Position numbers and translations under genes: made by a program
DNA from: Mesostigma viride
Lineage: Eukaryota > Streptophyta > Mesostigmatophyceae > Mesostigmatales > Mesostigmataceae
Reading direction: 5' to 3'
Assembly (NCBI GenBank): GCA_009746045.1
Contig: RPFO01000436.1
Coordinates: 1,191,627-1,231,126, forward strand
Length of the DNA stretch: 39,500 nt
Notes under the pieces: generated by a model
Seen by the model: only the letters and a program-made list of their open reading frames with translations
Told to the model about the DNA's origin: nothing
The model's database searches: none
Shown here: piece after piece, positions 28,568 to 39,158 of the stretch
Layout of the letters: every line of letters starts with the position of its first letter
How positions within the stretch are numbered: the stretch's first letter is position 1

Positions 28568-29221
28568 CTAGGGCGGCTTGAGTCGCTGGGGCCGCGGTGG
28601 TCGAGGGGGTCGCGTGCCAGGGCTTGTGGCCGACGTAGATGGCCGCCCCCTTCCAGTACACCGGCTGGCCCGCCTTGGTTTGCCGGAGCTGGAGGTAGGT
28701 CGGCCATAGCTCGACCGTCGCCGTTGTTGCTGCGCCAGGGTCAAGTCGTCGTCCACGGTGAAGGGAGTGTTCTCGAGCCGCTTGCGGCGTCTGAGAAACG
28801 AAATCTTGTCCGCTGGGCTCTTAAAGATGAGAAGAAGCGGGGGCGCCCCTGCCTTACCCCGCGCGCGGGGAAGGCGGTGGGCGGTCAGCTTAATCTCACC
28901 AAGAAGGCCCATGCGATCAAGGATTTTGCTCGCAAACGCACGTGCAAGCTTCACGGAATTCGCACCTTCCTCCATGTCGAAGTTCTTGAGTATGACGTTA
29001 AGGCTGCGCTTGGCGAGCTCGGCCTCCTCGCGGAGGTCGAGCTGCTGCTGCTGGAGCTGTGCTGCAACGGCGGAGGTGGTGGAGGTGGTGTGTTGCTTAA
29101 CCCCTAGTCCGAAAACTGCATGTGATCGCATGCACTTTGACTTAACGTAATAAACCACGTAATTCCTGGAGCGCCGCGCCACCCGTGACGGAGGGAAGTT
29201 GTCCGGTGGGTCTGGGAACAC
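28568..29221 (-). pseudogene. L1-type ORF1 protein, RRM/C-terminal part, frameshifted
   Basis: The 217-codon frame is convincing from about residue 50: a Gln-rich helix (VAAQLQQQQLDLREEAELAK), then SLNVILKNFDMEEGAN, ILDRMGLLGEIKLTAHRLPR, PPLLLIFKSPADKISFLRRR and FTVDDDLTLAQQQRRR. This order of coiled-coil, RNP-like strand, A-H-R, hydrophobic F-x-S strand, L-x-x-R-x-x-L and D-L-T is that of ORF1p (Transposase_22-type RRM) from L1-like LINEs, which coats the element RNA. After QQQRRR the annotated frame turns into Ser/Pro/Arg junk, while a +1 shift restores ELWPTYLQLRQ and VYWKGAAIYVGHKPW up to a stop near 28566. So there is one frameshift. The first ~45 residues are probably not original. Confidence 0.65.
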
Positions 29222-30444
29222 TTAGGGACGAAGGTGATGCATAGGTTTGGGGGGTATATTCGCCATAGCCTGGTAAATGCAACGTGCATTGAGAAAGTAT
29301 CACGTGACTTTGGCGGGAAATTTTCACTCGCGCGCGCGCGTAGCGAGATATGGCTGTCAACGTGCCGTTATCAGGGAAAATTTGCGTCTCGCGGCTAGAA
29401 ACGGTTTAGAATGTTGCTCAGAATGATGATGCGTGATTTTTGTATGTCAGGCATGGCCAGATTTTTAGGATTGGGAAAATACAGGTAGGAAAATACTGCC
29501 TTCTTGGTCGCCAGTGCCAGACGAGTCATCGCCTATCATATGTCGATTTTCTCCTCATGGCCGGGCAGTCTGCGCCAGCCCAAGCATCCAGGTTTGCTAC
29601 GGGATGTCCGCTGCAGCATTTGCTGGGAATGCGGACACGTTTATAGGTCATCTTTGAACGGAACATCAACCTGGTAATCATACAGGATGCATGCATGTTG
29701 CGGCTATGGCTGTCTATGCCCATAGAGCAACGGTATGTGTGAGATATGGTGGTCCCGGCCAGCGGAATCCGGGCGGGACATGAACGAGCTATGTACGACA
29801 ACGTATTTGCGTGTTGTTTGCAGCGGAATACGCCTCCCATGCATTATATATGACGATTTTATCCATGCATACTTCAGCAAGCTTCCATGCCTGTTGTAGA
29901 GAGTGGTATTAGCCCTGAAAGTGCCCAGTGTATGGCATTTCTATGGAGTATGGCATTCCGTTAGTGCAGGTAGGCAACGTGTTTGTATTCCAGCACTTTT
30001 GGCAGCCTTTTATAGCTTGCTATAATGCATGATCGTGTTGCATGTCATAGATAGCTGTTTTCACGCGCGTAACCCACACACATATATGAGCACGTTATAT
30101 AGGGGTAAAGGGTTATCCGGGTGGTCTGACCCAAGGAAACCCCCATTGGACTATCCAACTAAATTGTCCAATGTTGGTATTGAGGTTCCCTACCCTCCCT
30201 GGGAAAAAAGGGGGGGGTAAACTTTTCCTTGGAGAAAAAAGATCGTCTTTTGGCCAACTTTGACTAGAGCTATCATCCAAATGCTTTGATAAAGCCATGG
30301 TATTATTGCATATTCTGAAAGCCCTTGAAGTGTAGATACTCCTAGCATCTTGGTTGGGGGTATTCGGAGTTGTGGCCTGTGAGTTATGATTTTTCTCATT
30401 TTCAGGGGTATGAAAGTGCCCAAAATGGGTCAGCGGACTATGGG
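29222..30444. other. No supported gene
   Basis: A CG dinucleotide run at about 29331-29340 and short unrecognised frames only. Confidence 0.55.
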
Positions 30445-31306
30445 TTAAGCATGTCTGCCCAGGTCTGGGTGGGATCGAGGAGCATCGCCAGCCGGGCCAG
30501 CGAGGGCTGGCTTGGCGGCAATGTCCTTCACCGCCTGGGCGGTGACGCCTGCGGTGTTTTGCAGGACCTCGATGGCGATTGCATTGTCCTTGACGCACTG
30601 GTCGATGTCGCGGAGCTGGGCGGTGATGGCGGCGGAGGAGGGGGTGGTGGAGGTGGAGGAGGCGAGGAGGGTGGAGGTGGCGGTGGAGATGGTGGAGAGG
30701 AGGGCCGGGAGCTCGGCAGTCAGCGTGCTGCCCATGGCCGCCACATCTGCAGCGATGGGGGCCACGTGCTGCTCGAGGGCCTTCTTAAGGAGTGAGCGGA
30801 TGGAGGATTCGGTGGTGGTGAGGGGCGTGGGGGGCCAAAGCTCCTCGAGGGAGCGGCCAAGGAGGGAGAAAAGGACGCGTTGCTGAAGGTGGGGGCGGCG
30901 GCATTGGAGGATGTGGTCGAAGGTGTGGGTGCGCCTCTGGAAAGCATCGGTGAGGCGGCCCTGATGGAAGAGTTGCTTGCACATTTTAAGAAGCGAGGCG
31001 TGCAATCCCCAGAACACGTAGCTCAGGATCTTGTCGGGTTTGAGCTTGTCAAAAAAGCCGGGATGGCTGGCGTCAAAGTAGATCGCTTCCCAGCTCGGCT
31101 CGGCAGGGCGACTGCGCTTCGGCTCAGGCGACGCTGCGGGCGATCGAGGTGAGCTCGGGGTGCTGGGTGACCACTACTAGAGCTTGGCTAGTGGCGCCGC
31201 TGCCTTCTGGGCCGGTGGGCGAAGCTGCAGCCGGAGCTGCAGAAGTATTTTCATTGCCTAGCGCAGCCGCCAGGCTGCGTTGCGTCGAGGAGCGTTTGCT
31301 CGTCAT
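30445..31306 (-). pseudogene. Repeated coiled-coil-like protein gene (copy B), one frameshift
   Basis: On the minus strand an ATG at 31306 opens a 60-codon frame (MTSKRSSTQRSLAAALGNEN.. to a TGA at 31124). A shift of one base continues as PEPKRSRPAEPSWEAIYFDA, then FFDKLKPDKILSYVFWGLHA, LGRSLEELWPP, LEQHVAPIAADVAAMGSTLT, STISTATSTLLASS, AITAQLRDIDQCVKDNAIAI and ends DLGRHA with TAA at 30445. The disordered basic N-terminus followed by long helices resembles ORF1-type or other nucleic-acid-binding transposon proteins, but I cannot name the family. Copy A at 168-603 shares the C-terminal half and exactly the same stop. The shift could be a short intron rather than a mutation. Confidence 0.6.
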
Positions 31307-31429
31307 ATATTGCGTAATATCTTCGGAAAACTATATCAGCATGTGCGTCTTAGAAAGACGAAGCGATTGTGATATTCACAGCTGAATTCGGTGCTCAAAC
31401 GTGAAAGTTATGAGCTCCGCCGTCAGCCA

Positions 31430-32012
31430 TGGCTACCTCGTGGCTCGCGGCATTGCGTACCATCTGCCTCCATATTATTACAGACAGACAAACCAGGATC
31501 CAGGCTGCCCGGGTGTGAGCCCGTCACGTCTAGTGTAGCACATGTCCATGCCGAGTCTATCACGAAAAGTCCATTTGTGGCGGCCCTGCCGCGCGCGGCC
31601 TGGGGCACGCCACGTGAGGACATATCGCCCAAGCTGGGCGGACTTGGTGCCAGCTAGTCTATCGGATGTGTCTACCTGATCTGTGCGGGCCAGGTGCCCG
31701 GCTAGGCCCAGGCGCCTGTGCCTAAGAATGTGGGAAACATAGGGCAAATCAGCGTACAAATCCTCATGCATTACTAATGTGCAAACCAAAGGGGATGTTA
31801 AGGGCCTTGCGCAGCATCTTGGTGACGTTGCCGTCGAGTCGTTGCTCCAGCTCCTTCGTCAGTGTCCAGGTCTCGGCGCCGTAGGTCAGGATCGTCAGAA
31901 TGACGACCTTGAAGAGGTCACGCTTGACGATCCGGGGTAGGGCGGGGTTGGTCCACCAGCGGCGGTGGTCATGGAGTTGCGCCCACGCCATGATGCCCCA
32001 TGGATGCTGCAT
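31430..32012 (-). pseudogene. LINE reverse-transcriptase polyprotein, C-terminal fragment, frameshifted
   Basis: The first frame (32012-31764) includes NPALPRIVKRDLFKVVILTI, LTYGAETWTLTKELEQRL and KMLRKALNIPFG. The second (31789-31478) continues with DLYADLPYVSHILRHRRLGL, AGHLARTDQ and GRARQGRHKWTFRDRLGMDM. LTYGAETW..T followed by R-x-L-x-G-H-x-x-R and G-R-x-x-x-T-W is the hallmark of the region behind the reverse transcriptase in endonuclease-type LINEs. A shift of frame at about 31775-31790 breaks it. Fingers, palm and endonuclease domains are missing, so this is a dead 5'-truncated copy. Confidence 0.78.
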
Positions 32013-32029
32013 TTGAATTTAGCCAAGCT

Positions 32030-32240
32030 CTTCCTATGCAGAGAGTCACTCTCAGCCGAGAAGCCATGCCCTAGCTAGCCTTTGTATAGCCATGATGATC
32101 TTCCCACCTCTGTCGGCACCCCTTCTAGGTGACTGAATGCAGTGGTGTGCAAGTGCCCTTTGTGCACCCAGAGCAGGTGTAGTTTACATCCCTACCCTTG
32201 CAGGAAGTAGCCCAGAATGTAGTGTAAGCCATATCAAAGA
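32030..32240 (+). repeat. LINE-like 3' UTR module, plus strand
   Basis: GCAGAGAGTCACTCTCAGCC, GAGAAGCCATGCCCTAGC, TAGCCATGATGATCTTCCC, GTGCCCTTTGTGCACCCAGA, TTTACATCCCTACCCTTGCA and AGAATGTAGTGTAAGCCATA follow the order of the minus-strand copy at 28112-28410. The tail proper resumes at about 32530 after some 290 bp of unrelated sequence. Confidence 0.65.
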
Positions 32241-32524
32241 GACAACCAGCGCAGGCCAGAAATCGGGAGAATCCGGACCATGGTAGCTCGAGCCTGCCGT
32301 TATCTTTTCCGCGTTTTCGAGTCGTTCAGGATGATGAAGATGAATGGTGATGGAAATGTGTATCCTTGTGCATTGAAATTATGGCTGGCTTACGTGTGGA
32401 GCGACTAGATGACCTAGACGGTGGGGCCGGAAACAGCATGCTTGATCAGGGCGTGTGTTTCTAGCCTAACTGGCCGGGAGTGTCTAGTGGTGAGCACCAT
32501 TGCTGCGATCGCTCTCCCATATGC

Positions 32525-32594
32525 CCCTTCTCAGGGATATGTGCTACATGTACTCCCCACGGAGTTATGTTCCTCATTAATTAATTAATCAATA
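32525..32594 (+). repeat. 3'-tail module with TTAA tail
   Basis: GGGATATGTGCTACATGTAC, CCCACGGAGTTATGTTCCTC then ATTAATTAATTAATCA. It is probably the end of the plus-strand element whose upper part is at 32030-32240. Confidence 0.7.
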
Positions 32595-35500
32595 AGCCTG
32601 TAATATGCTTTAGGATTGCTGGCTAGGCATGTTGGGCTACCTGCCTTGTTGCTGTGCACACACGCATAAGGTTGCCTGTGCCAAGGTAAGGCAAGGGCAC
32701 ATGAGGTGCCCAGCCATTTCCTTGTACGTTGTGATCGAATTGGGCTTGGTTTGGAGCCTCGTGGATGGCGTAGAAAGTGTTAGTGAGCTTCTTGTTGCTC
32801 ACTGTGGCCTATCGGCTTAGCGTATGCACAGGTGGCCCGCAACTGCCAACTGTTATAACTTTCATGTTTGTAGTCAAATGAGCTCAAACTTTGTGGGATG
32901 ATGTTTGCATATGTCTAGTATTTGATTTTATCCCCCCCCCCCCAGGGCCAAATGATGATGTGTTATTGATTTGTTTTATTTTTAATGCTAAAAAAAGTAC
33001 GTCTTTTGGGGGGGGATTTATAAGTCATGGAAGTAATGATTATTTTGGGGTGCCAATTAGTTAGGTGGAAAATTTCCAAACCGTCAGGGAACTAAATGAA
33101 AATATATTGAAGCATGCAAAATGATGCCCCCATTGTCCTAGGCAAAATGTGTCATAAATCAAGCATAAATAGCCCTCCTTGATAAATAGCGTCTTTTGCT
33201 ATTTTTAGCTCAATACGGCTGGCGTATAATTGTGTATACCACCCTCAACCAGTGGTGGGATGGACCCCCATACATCCCATTTACATGCTAAAATCATCTC
33301 TTGGGTACCCCCAGGTCAGCAGTGCATGATTTTCCATTATATGGTTTCAGGGGTGCTGGCATGGGACCCTCACGTTAACCCTTCATTTGTACTAGTGAGT
33401 CCATTTTCGTGGTACCAGTCGAAGTCCTGCAGTACCAGTCGAAGTCCTGTACCACTCTAACGGACTGAGTTTGTGCGCCTTGCAGGCGCCGCGCCAAAAA
33501 TAATTTGATGGTGCCACCTGGCGGGATTGAAAGATCTAGACGTCAGCTTTCCGTAGCCCTATTCAGACCGTACTTTGGACAACTGGCCAGGGAGATATAC
33601 TAAATCAAAGTTGGGGGGGTACCATTGTCAAACGGGGCCGACGTGAGTGGAAATAGTTGACGTCCGCGGCTATGGCGGTGCAGGCAAATGGCTGGTACGA
33701 GAGCATGGCTTGGAATTTTGAACTCAAACTTTGTAGTCATTATCCTTGAGTGTTATAAAGGTTATATATCTGGCCGTGAAGCGTCTGGATGTGCGCAAGT
33801 ATGTCTCTAGGTTCTAATCGGTGCAGCAGATCCTGTCAGCGGCCAGGCGGTGACAGTGCGTGTGCTACCTGTTGTTCGGCAGCAAACGTCCATATATTTG
33901 CGCGTGGATAGACTTGTTACGTTATTCTTGGCATATTTTATTAGCGATGACGGCCAGGAAAGGTTCGAGGCTATGTCCGTGAGGTGGGAGTGACGGCTCC
34001 CGCACAGCAGGTAATCTGCGGTTTCGACCTGGTACGTATTAACATGTTAGCGTGTATACATTACAGTACCAAGTCGTCCTATCGTTTATAAACTAGTTGT
34101 AGACATGTAATCGATGGTTTTTGCTTGTCGTTTTGTTGCTTTAGTGCTTGTACGCGTTCGCTTGTGATGGTTGGGGAATGCCACTATGTCACGCAGATTT
34201 TTGACCAGATTTGATTGCTATTAGCTGAGGCTTCAACGAAACCAGTGAAGTAGCGTTTATTATTGTCTCTAAACATGGTGGGCTTGATAACAACGGGATG
34301 CTTTTCCCTGCACAGACATAGCAAGACAAGTGGTTTTCTGGCCAGCTCTAGGCATGGCTTCTTGGTTTGCTGGCCCAAGTTATCCTTCTGCTTGTGCGTC
34401 CATAGTGCATGCAAGAAACATGAATGGCCGGGGCCTGCTTGCATGGAAGCATAACCAGCTTAGTTCTTTTGTTTTATCTATCATTGCCAATCATTGGAGT
34501 TGCTTTACAGTGTGTTGGATGCATTGATAATGTAGCTCCTTGTGAACCCCTTCTACGCTTGGTTTTGGGCCTTGGCACAAGCTTTATACTTGTTGTATAG
34601 CATGCTGTTGTGATTTTTAAGCTGGAAATGTGTTTGGGAATCCATGTGTGGCCATCTATGATGTTTTGTGCCACGTTGGAATTGAATGCCTCTACGGTAG
34701 TGCTAGCAAAACACCCCAAAATAACTGCACCCGTTATAACGGTCTGAGCTATTTTGGGCTGTATGCTAGCTAGCCTGTGCAGTTCTATGGCATGTCATGT
34801 TGTGAATGCATCTATGGCCGCATGATGCCTGTGATTATCTTAAACTCCCCTCTTAAAGGGCCATGGTCAGCAGATTTTGAGAAATGGTCCATATTGCATT
34901 ATATATCTCTTGAACCCCATCTGCACCGTACCCCCTTGGGGGGGGTGCTATTTATTGCAGCTGTGGGGCATAGACGGATATGTGACCAATGACATGTCCC
35001 CAAAGTTTTTTGATAAAAAGCATCCTTGGTTCCAAGGGTGGGCCATAAAATTTTATTTGGCTAGATACTCTCATACTTACTAAGATACCCATACTCAGTC
35101 CGTTCTGGTGGTTCCAGTTGACACAATTGAAGGGTTAAGATAGGAACCAATTTCCCCCCACTTTTTTTTCCCAAAATGGCCAGCTCAGGCCGTAAGTAGT
35201 TTGCGCATGAAGACATGAATCAACTTAAAGCGAGAATGGCTGTCAACGCACCTAGTTGTACCGACGCTAGCGTTAGCTATCCCTCATAGCCGATGAATCC
35301 AAGTGTTCAAGAACAAGAGGTGCGTCGACGGTGCGTCAGCAATGAGGTATTTTGCTGATACTGCAGTCTGAATTCTGATTACAGTGGTTAGGTGCAAACC
35401 TTGGAAATGAATTTTCGACGCTACACGTTGTCATATACTAGTACGAAAACAAACTTTGATATCACGAGCTTGTACATTTAAAATATATGTACTGCGCATT

Positions 35501-35850
35501 TTTTCGTTGATTTGTTAATTTACGCGACATAACTCGCATAATAAACACCAATGCCACACAACAGTGTCAGCGGCTCTTGAGGGTTTGCGATTTGTAAATT
35601 TAAACCTGGTGATAAGTCTGAGTCCCTCTTTTTTACTGGGTCACTTCGTCTAGCAAAATGCGTTTGGTAATATCCATTTGGCTCGGGCTTTGGTAATATC
35701 CATTTGGCGTACCAAGCCATGTGATGGCGTAGATGTCAACATACTTGGGATGCCTGTCCGAGCTCCGCCGCATATCAATCAAAGTCGACAAATGCGGGGG
35801 GGACGACTGCGGTATGTGCTTACACTGAGGTTTGCATGTCCGCAGGTCTT
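32595..35850. other. No supported gene in 3.2 kb
   Basis: AT-richer DNA holds only open frames of 63-86 codons on both strands. Small features are C/G homopolymer runs near 32933 and 33009 and a direct repeat AGTACCAGTCGAAGTCCTG-like at about 33412 and 33431. I recognise no coding or RNA feature. Confidence 0.5.
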
Positions 35851-35851
35851 C

Positions 35852-35945
35852 AATTATAATATTATAACATGACTCCGTTGGGAGATCATGTTGCGCGAAT
35901 TCCATTGCTGATGGAGTGCCATCAGCAAGGGAATACGTGGGTGCC
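35852..35945 (-). repeat. 3'-tail module, minus strand
   Basis: On the plus strand it reads TATAATATTATAACATGACT, CCGTTGGGAGATCATGTTGC and CATCAGCAAGGGAATACGTG, the complement of the AATTT-tailed family seen at 24911-25012. Confidence 0.6.
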
Positions 35946-35993
35946 ATAAGTCGGTGAACTATCATTGCTCTTGACCAAGGTCATAGATTCACC

Positions 35994-38681
35994 ATGGCAC
36001 CACGTTCTCTTTTACTTTTGTGGCCCTGCCGTGTGGGTTTTTTAATGCCCTCTTTTCTCGTTTTAAACTTGCCATTCGGCTCCAATTTGGTGTGCTTGCT
36101 GGCAGGGAACCAATGTGCAGGGAATCCATGGCCAGAAGCCGTGGGGATGGCCCGCACGTTGCTACACGCACCCGACATGTCCCGCTGGTCCACCCTGCAG
36201 CAGCAAGACTGGCAGCTACTTCGGCTAAGCCTCATCGACAGGCTGTGCTCTGCGGCGACAGCTCATCGCCGCAAGGCAGGCGGCTCCCTGTCATCGGCGT
36301 GCAAGCGTGTCGCTGTCGACAACACACAGGGCGGCCAGGAGAGGCAGAAGAGGCGCCGCAGCGCATCCCTGGCAGGTGAACAAGGGTACCAAGCTGGCAG
36401 GGAAGCTGCCGCAGCATGGCGGCGAAATGAGGGCCACACGCAGGGGGCGGAGGCTGTTGTTGCTGCGCGTGGATGCGAGCGCGTGCAAGGGCCCGCAATG
36501 CCGGCGGCAAGTAGCAGCACATGCAGCGCCTGCCTGCTGCTGCCCCTTGCCTTGACTCTCTGCCATCGATTGGCCGCGTCGCGTTGGGTGGAGCTCGTCT
36601 CCCTGCTGTCCTCGGGCTGTCAGCTGGTGTGCTTTGCGGCCAGCAAAGCACTAGCCGCGGCTGTTCTGTGTGTCATGTCGGGAAACCTAAACCTTTCTTC
36701 TGCCACACCCACGGGAGCGCTTGTCATGCCACGCCCCAGCCCTGCTTCTGCGCTGGCCACCGACGGCACCCTGTCAGTACCCCTGAGGGCGGAGCTGGCC
36801 ACTGCGCGCGCCAGGGGGCACACTACCAAGCGCGCGTGTAGGGAGCTCGGCGCGCCAAGGCGTCCAGCCTCTGCCAGGGACGTTGGGCCAGAGGCGCTGC
36901 ATGCAGGGCACGGTTCGCCTCATCCGCTGGCACCCGGCACCGTCAACACCCGCTCACATGGCGCCACCAACACGCCTGCCCTGGGGGCTAGCAAGCCGTG
37001 TGCTCTAGGGGCCCTGCCAGGGGGGCACGAGTCGACAGATGCATCCTCAAGGGGGAGGCTGGCGCCCCTCACCGCCACTGAAGCTCCCGCGCCCCCCACC
37101 GCAAGGCAGCTGGGAGCGTCCAATGCCAACCCCAACCGTGATGCCCCGCCAGGTGGCGACCCCCAGTACGTTTGCCTTGCTGGCACGCTGGCCTGCTTGG
37201 TGGACGCCTTGCTGGCGCTGGCGCTGGCGGGGCTGAGCACTCACACCGCGCCGACCGGGGGTGCGCGAGGGTACGCGTCGCTGCTGACACCTGCAGGTCC
37301 AGCTCCAGGTGGGCAGCAATCAGGTGTGTGCTGGGGCCAAAAGGGCGATGCCCGCGCTGGCGACGAGGGAGAGCAGGGGGGGCCGCGCCTTGGGGGGTTG
37401 TATGCGCTGCACGTTCTTACGCAGGTGGTCAAGGGGGGGCCCCATGGGGACGAGGGCGGCCGCAATGAGGGCGGGGGGGGCGAGGATGGCGGGGGGGAGA
37501 GGGGGGGCGAGGAGGATGGAGCGTGCACTGGGGGGAGCAGCGACAAGGATGATGGCGGCGGTTGCAGTGAAGGTGTCAGCGACGATGGCAGCCCACCAGC
37601 AGCCGCTCGCTTGTCCACCAGAATGGTGGGTGAGGACAGGCAGGCTGCGACGTGGGAGGGTGGTGGTGGGTGCGACCATGAGGGGGGCTACCCAAGGTGT
37701 TGCGCCAGGGAGCAGGGAGCCCCAGATGTGTGTAGCATGCGGAGCCGCAATGGCGCGCCCGCCGTGGATGGTGGCGCGCCCGCCGTTGGCGGTCACGTAC
37801 ACGCTGCGTCTGTAGAGCTTGGCCCTGAAAGGGGCCAAGAGGGGGGGTCGCCACCACAAGGGTGCGCCCCCGGCGGCACCCGCCACCCTCGTGGGGGGCC
37901 GGGGGGGGGGACCAGCGCGCTTCGGGCAGATTGGTGCTGCTGCGTGGGGCAGGGTGGCAACCGTAGGGCAAAGACGCAGCAACGGTGGCGTGCGCGGGTG
38001 GGGGCATATGTGCATAGTGTGCTGGCGTCCCAGGGCCACGTGGCTGCTCTCGCCAGAGTGGCTGGCTGGCAGGAGCGGCGCTGCGGCTGTACGGGTGGCG
38101 GCATAGCATGCGCCGCGGAGGCCCTGGCCGCCAGCCGAGGAGCCATTGGTGCAGGGTCCGCGGCATCGGCATCGCCGCAGGGGGCACGGAGCAAGGGCGG
38201 CCAATTGGGGGGCGTGAGCTGTGGTGGTGACAAGTGGCGCGCGCACGCGTGTGGGTTGGTGGGTGACGGGAGCAAGCAGGCATCTGTGCTGGCATTTGCG
38301 TGGCTGCGGCTGCTGGTGGCACTGATGAAGCTGTCGGATGAGGGGAGGCAGGAGGGGAGGCAGGAGGGGAGGCAGGAGGGGAGGCAGGAGGGGCCGTATG
38401 CAGCAGGGCCGTGCCATGCCGAGCCCTCGCCGTGCGCCTCGGTCCCCTCGTCGTGTGCATGGTCTCAGCACCGTCACTTGGGCCGCGGCTGTGCGATGGA
38501 AGCAGGCGGCGCCCGGGGGGTGTCAGCTGCTGCCGCCCATGATGGCGCGAGCGGCAATGCCTTTGAGCGCCATTTGCTGGCGGTGCTGCCTCCACTAGCA
38601 TGTCGGATTTTGTGCCCCGGCCAGCCGCTCTTCCTCTGCCACAAGCTGCTGGTGCGTGGTGCGGCTTGTGCTCTGGTGTAG
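35994..38681 (+). CDS. 895-codon GC-rich open frame, uncertain gene
   Basis: The frame opens at an ATG in a good eukaryotic context (TTCACCATGG) and runs 2.7 kb to a TAG. It starts with a hydrophobic stretch (SLLLLWPC..LVLNLPF) that could be a signal anchor or simply intron, since a pyrimidine-rich tract ending CTGGCAG at about 36107 looks like an acceptor. More believable pieces are RWSTLQQQDWQLLRLSLIDR, hydrophobic segments (CSACLLLPLALTLC; CLVDALLALALAGL; LAFAWLRLLVALM) and four GRQE repeats near 38340. The middle (about 37430-37900) is Gly/Glu/Asp low complexity. Overlapping minus-strand frames of 341 and 385 codons exist, as expected in GC-rich DNA, and one of them could be the real gene. 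No domain is recognised. Confidence 0.35.
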   Translation: MAPRSLLLLWPCRVGFLMPSFLVLNLPFGSNLVCLLAGNQCAGNPWPEAVGMARTLLHAPDMSRWSTLQQQDWQLLRLSLIDRLCSAATAHRRKAGGSLSSACKRVAVDNTQGGQERQKRRRSASLAGEQGYQAGREAAAAWRRNEGHTQGAEAVVAARGCERVQGPAMPAASSSTCSACLLLPLALTLCHRLAASRWVELVSLLSSGCQLVCFAASKALAAAVLCVMSGNLNLSSATPTGALVMPRPSPASALATDGTLSVPLRAELATARARGHTTKRACRELGAPRRPASARDVGPEALHAGHGSPHPLAPGTVNTRSHGATNTPALGASKPCALGALPGGHESTDASSRGRLAPLTATEAPAPPTARQLGASNANPNRDAPPGGDPQYVCLAGTLACLVDALLALALAGLSTHTAPTGGARGYASLLTPAGPAPGGQQSGVCWGQKGDARAGDEGEQGGPRLGGLYALHVLTQVVKGGPHGDEGGRNEGGGGEDGGGERGGEEDGACTGGSSDKDDGGGCSEGVSDDGSPPAAARLSTRMVGEDRQAATWEGGGGCDHEGGYPRCCAREQGAPDVCSMRSRNGAPAVDGGAPAVGGHVHAASVELGPERGQEGGSPPQGCAPGGTRHPRGGPGGGTSALRADWCCCVGQGGNRRAKTQQRWRARVGAYVHSVLASQGHVAALARVAGWQERRCGCTGGGIACAAEALAASRGAIGAGSAASASPQGARSKGGQLGGVSCGGDKWRAHACGLVGDGSKQASVLAFAWLRLLVALMKLSDEGRQEGRQEGRQEGRQEGPYAAGPCHAEPSPCASVPSSCAWSQHRHLGRGCAMEAGGARGVSAAAAHDGASGNAFERHLLAVLPPLACRILCPGQPLFLCHKLLVRGAACALV
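38338..38396. repeat. 12-bp tandem repeat GAGGGGAGGCAG-type, about four copies
   Basis: GGGAGGCAGGAG units repeat in register with the codons of the overlapping frame (GRQE on the plus strand, PPLL on the minus strand). Confidence 0.85.
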
Positions 38682-39158
38682 TGCTTGGTTACAGTGAGTG
38701 ATCCAGACAACTTGCTTCCTGGCCCGCCGCTTATTAACCCTGTTGCTCATCCGATTGTGAGCCTTCTCTCCCCACATGTGGACCCCCGACGTCTGCAGTG
38801 GATGGGTGGATGGGTGGCATAGAGCAACGCCGCAGCCTGCTCCGCGCGCACCCGTGTCTGTGACATGATGTGTGTGTCATGTGCATGCTGTGCATAGGCT
38901 GCGATGTGGGCGCTGGCTCGCCGATCCCTATGTGTGCCAACCACCCATCTCGAATAGGCCGGACCTCCTGTCCTAACCCTACCTGTGGCATGCGACCCTC
39001 CTCTCTGAATACGCTCACCTCCCTCACTTGCTGCGTTGACCGTCCGGTCCTATTCTGCCAGCACGCGAGTTTTGGTGGCGTCGTCGCACCTGAGCCCCTC
39101 AAACGCCACCCTGTTGGCAGCCGATCCCCCTTGCTCGCTGTCGTCCCCAACCACCCAC
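38682..39158. other. No supported gene
   Basis: GC-rich, with a few CATG-rich short repeats; only shadows of the CCAA array frame run through it. Confidence 0.5.
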
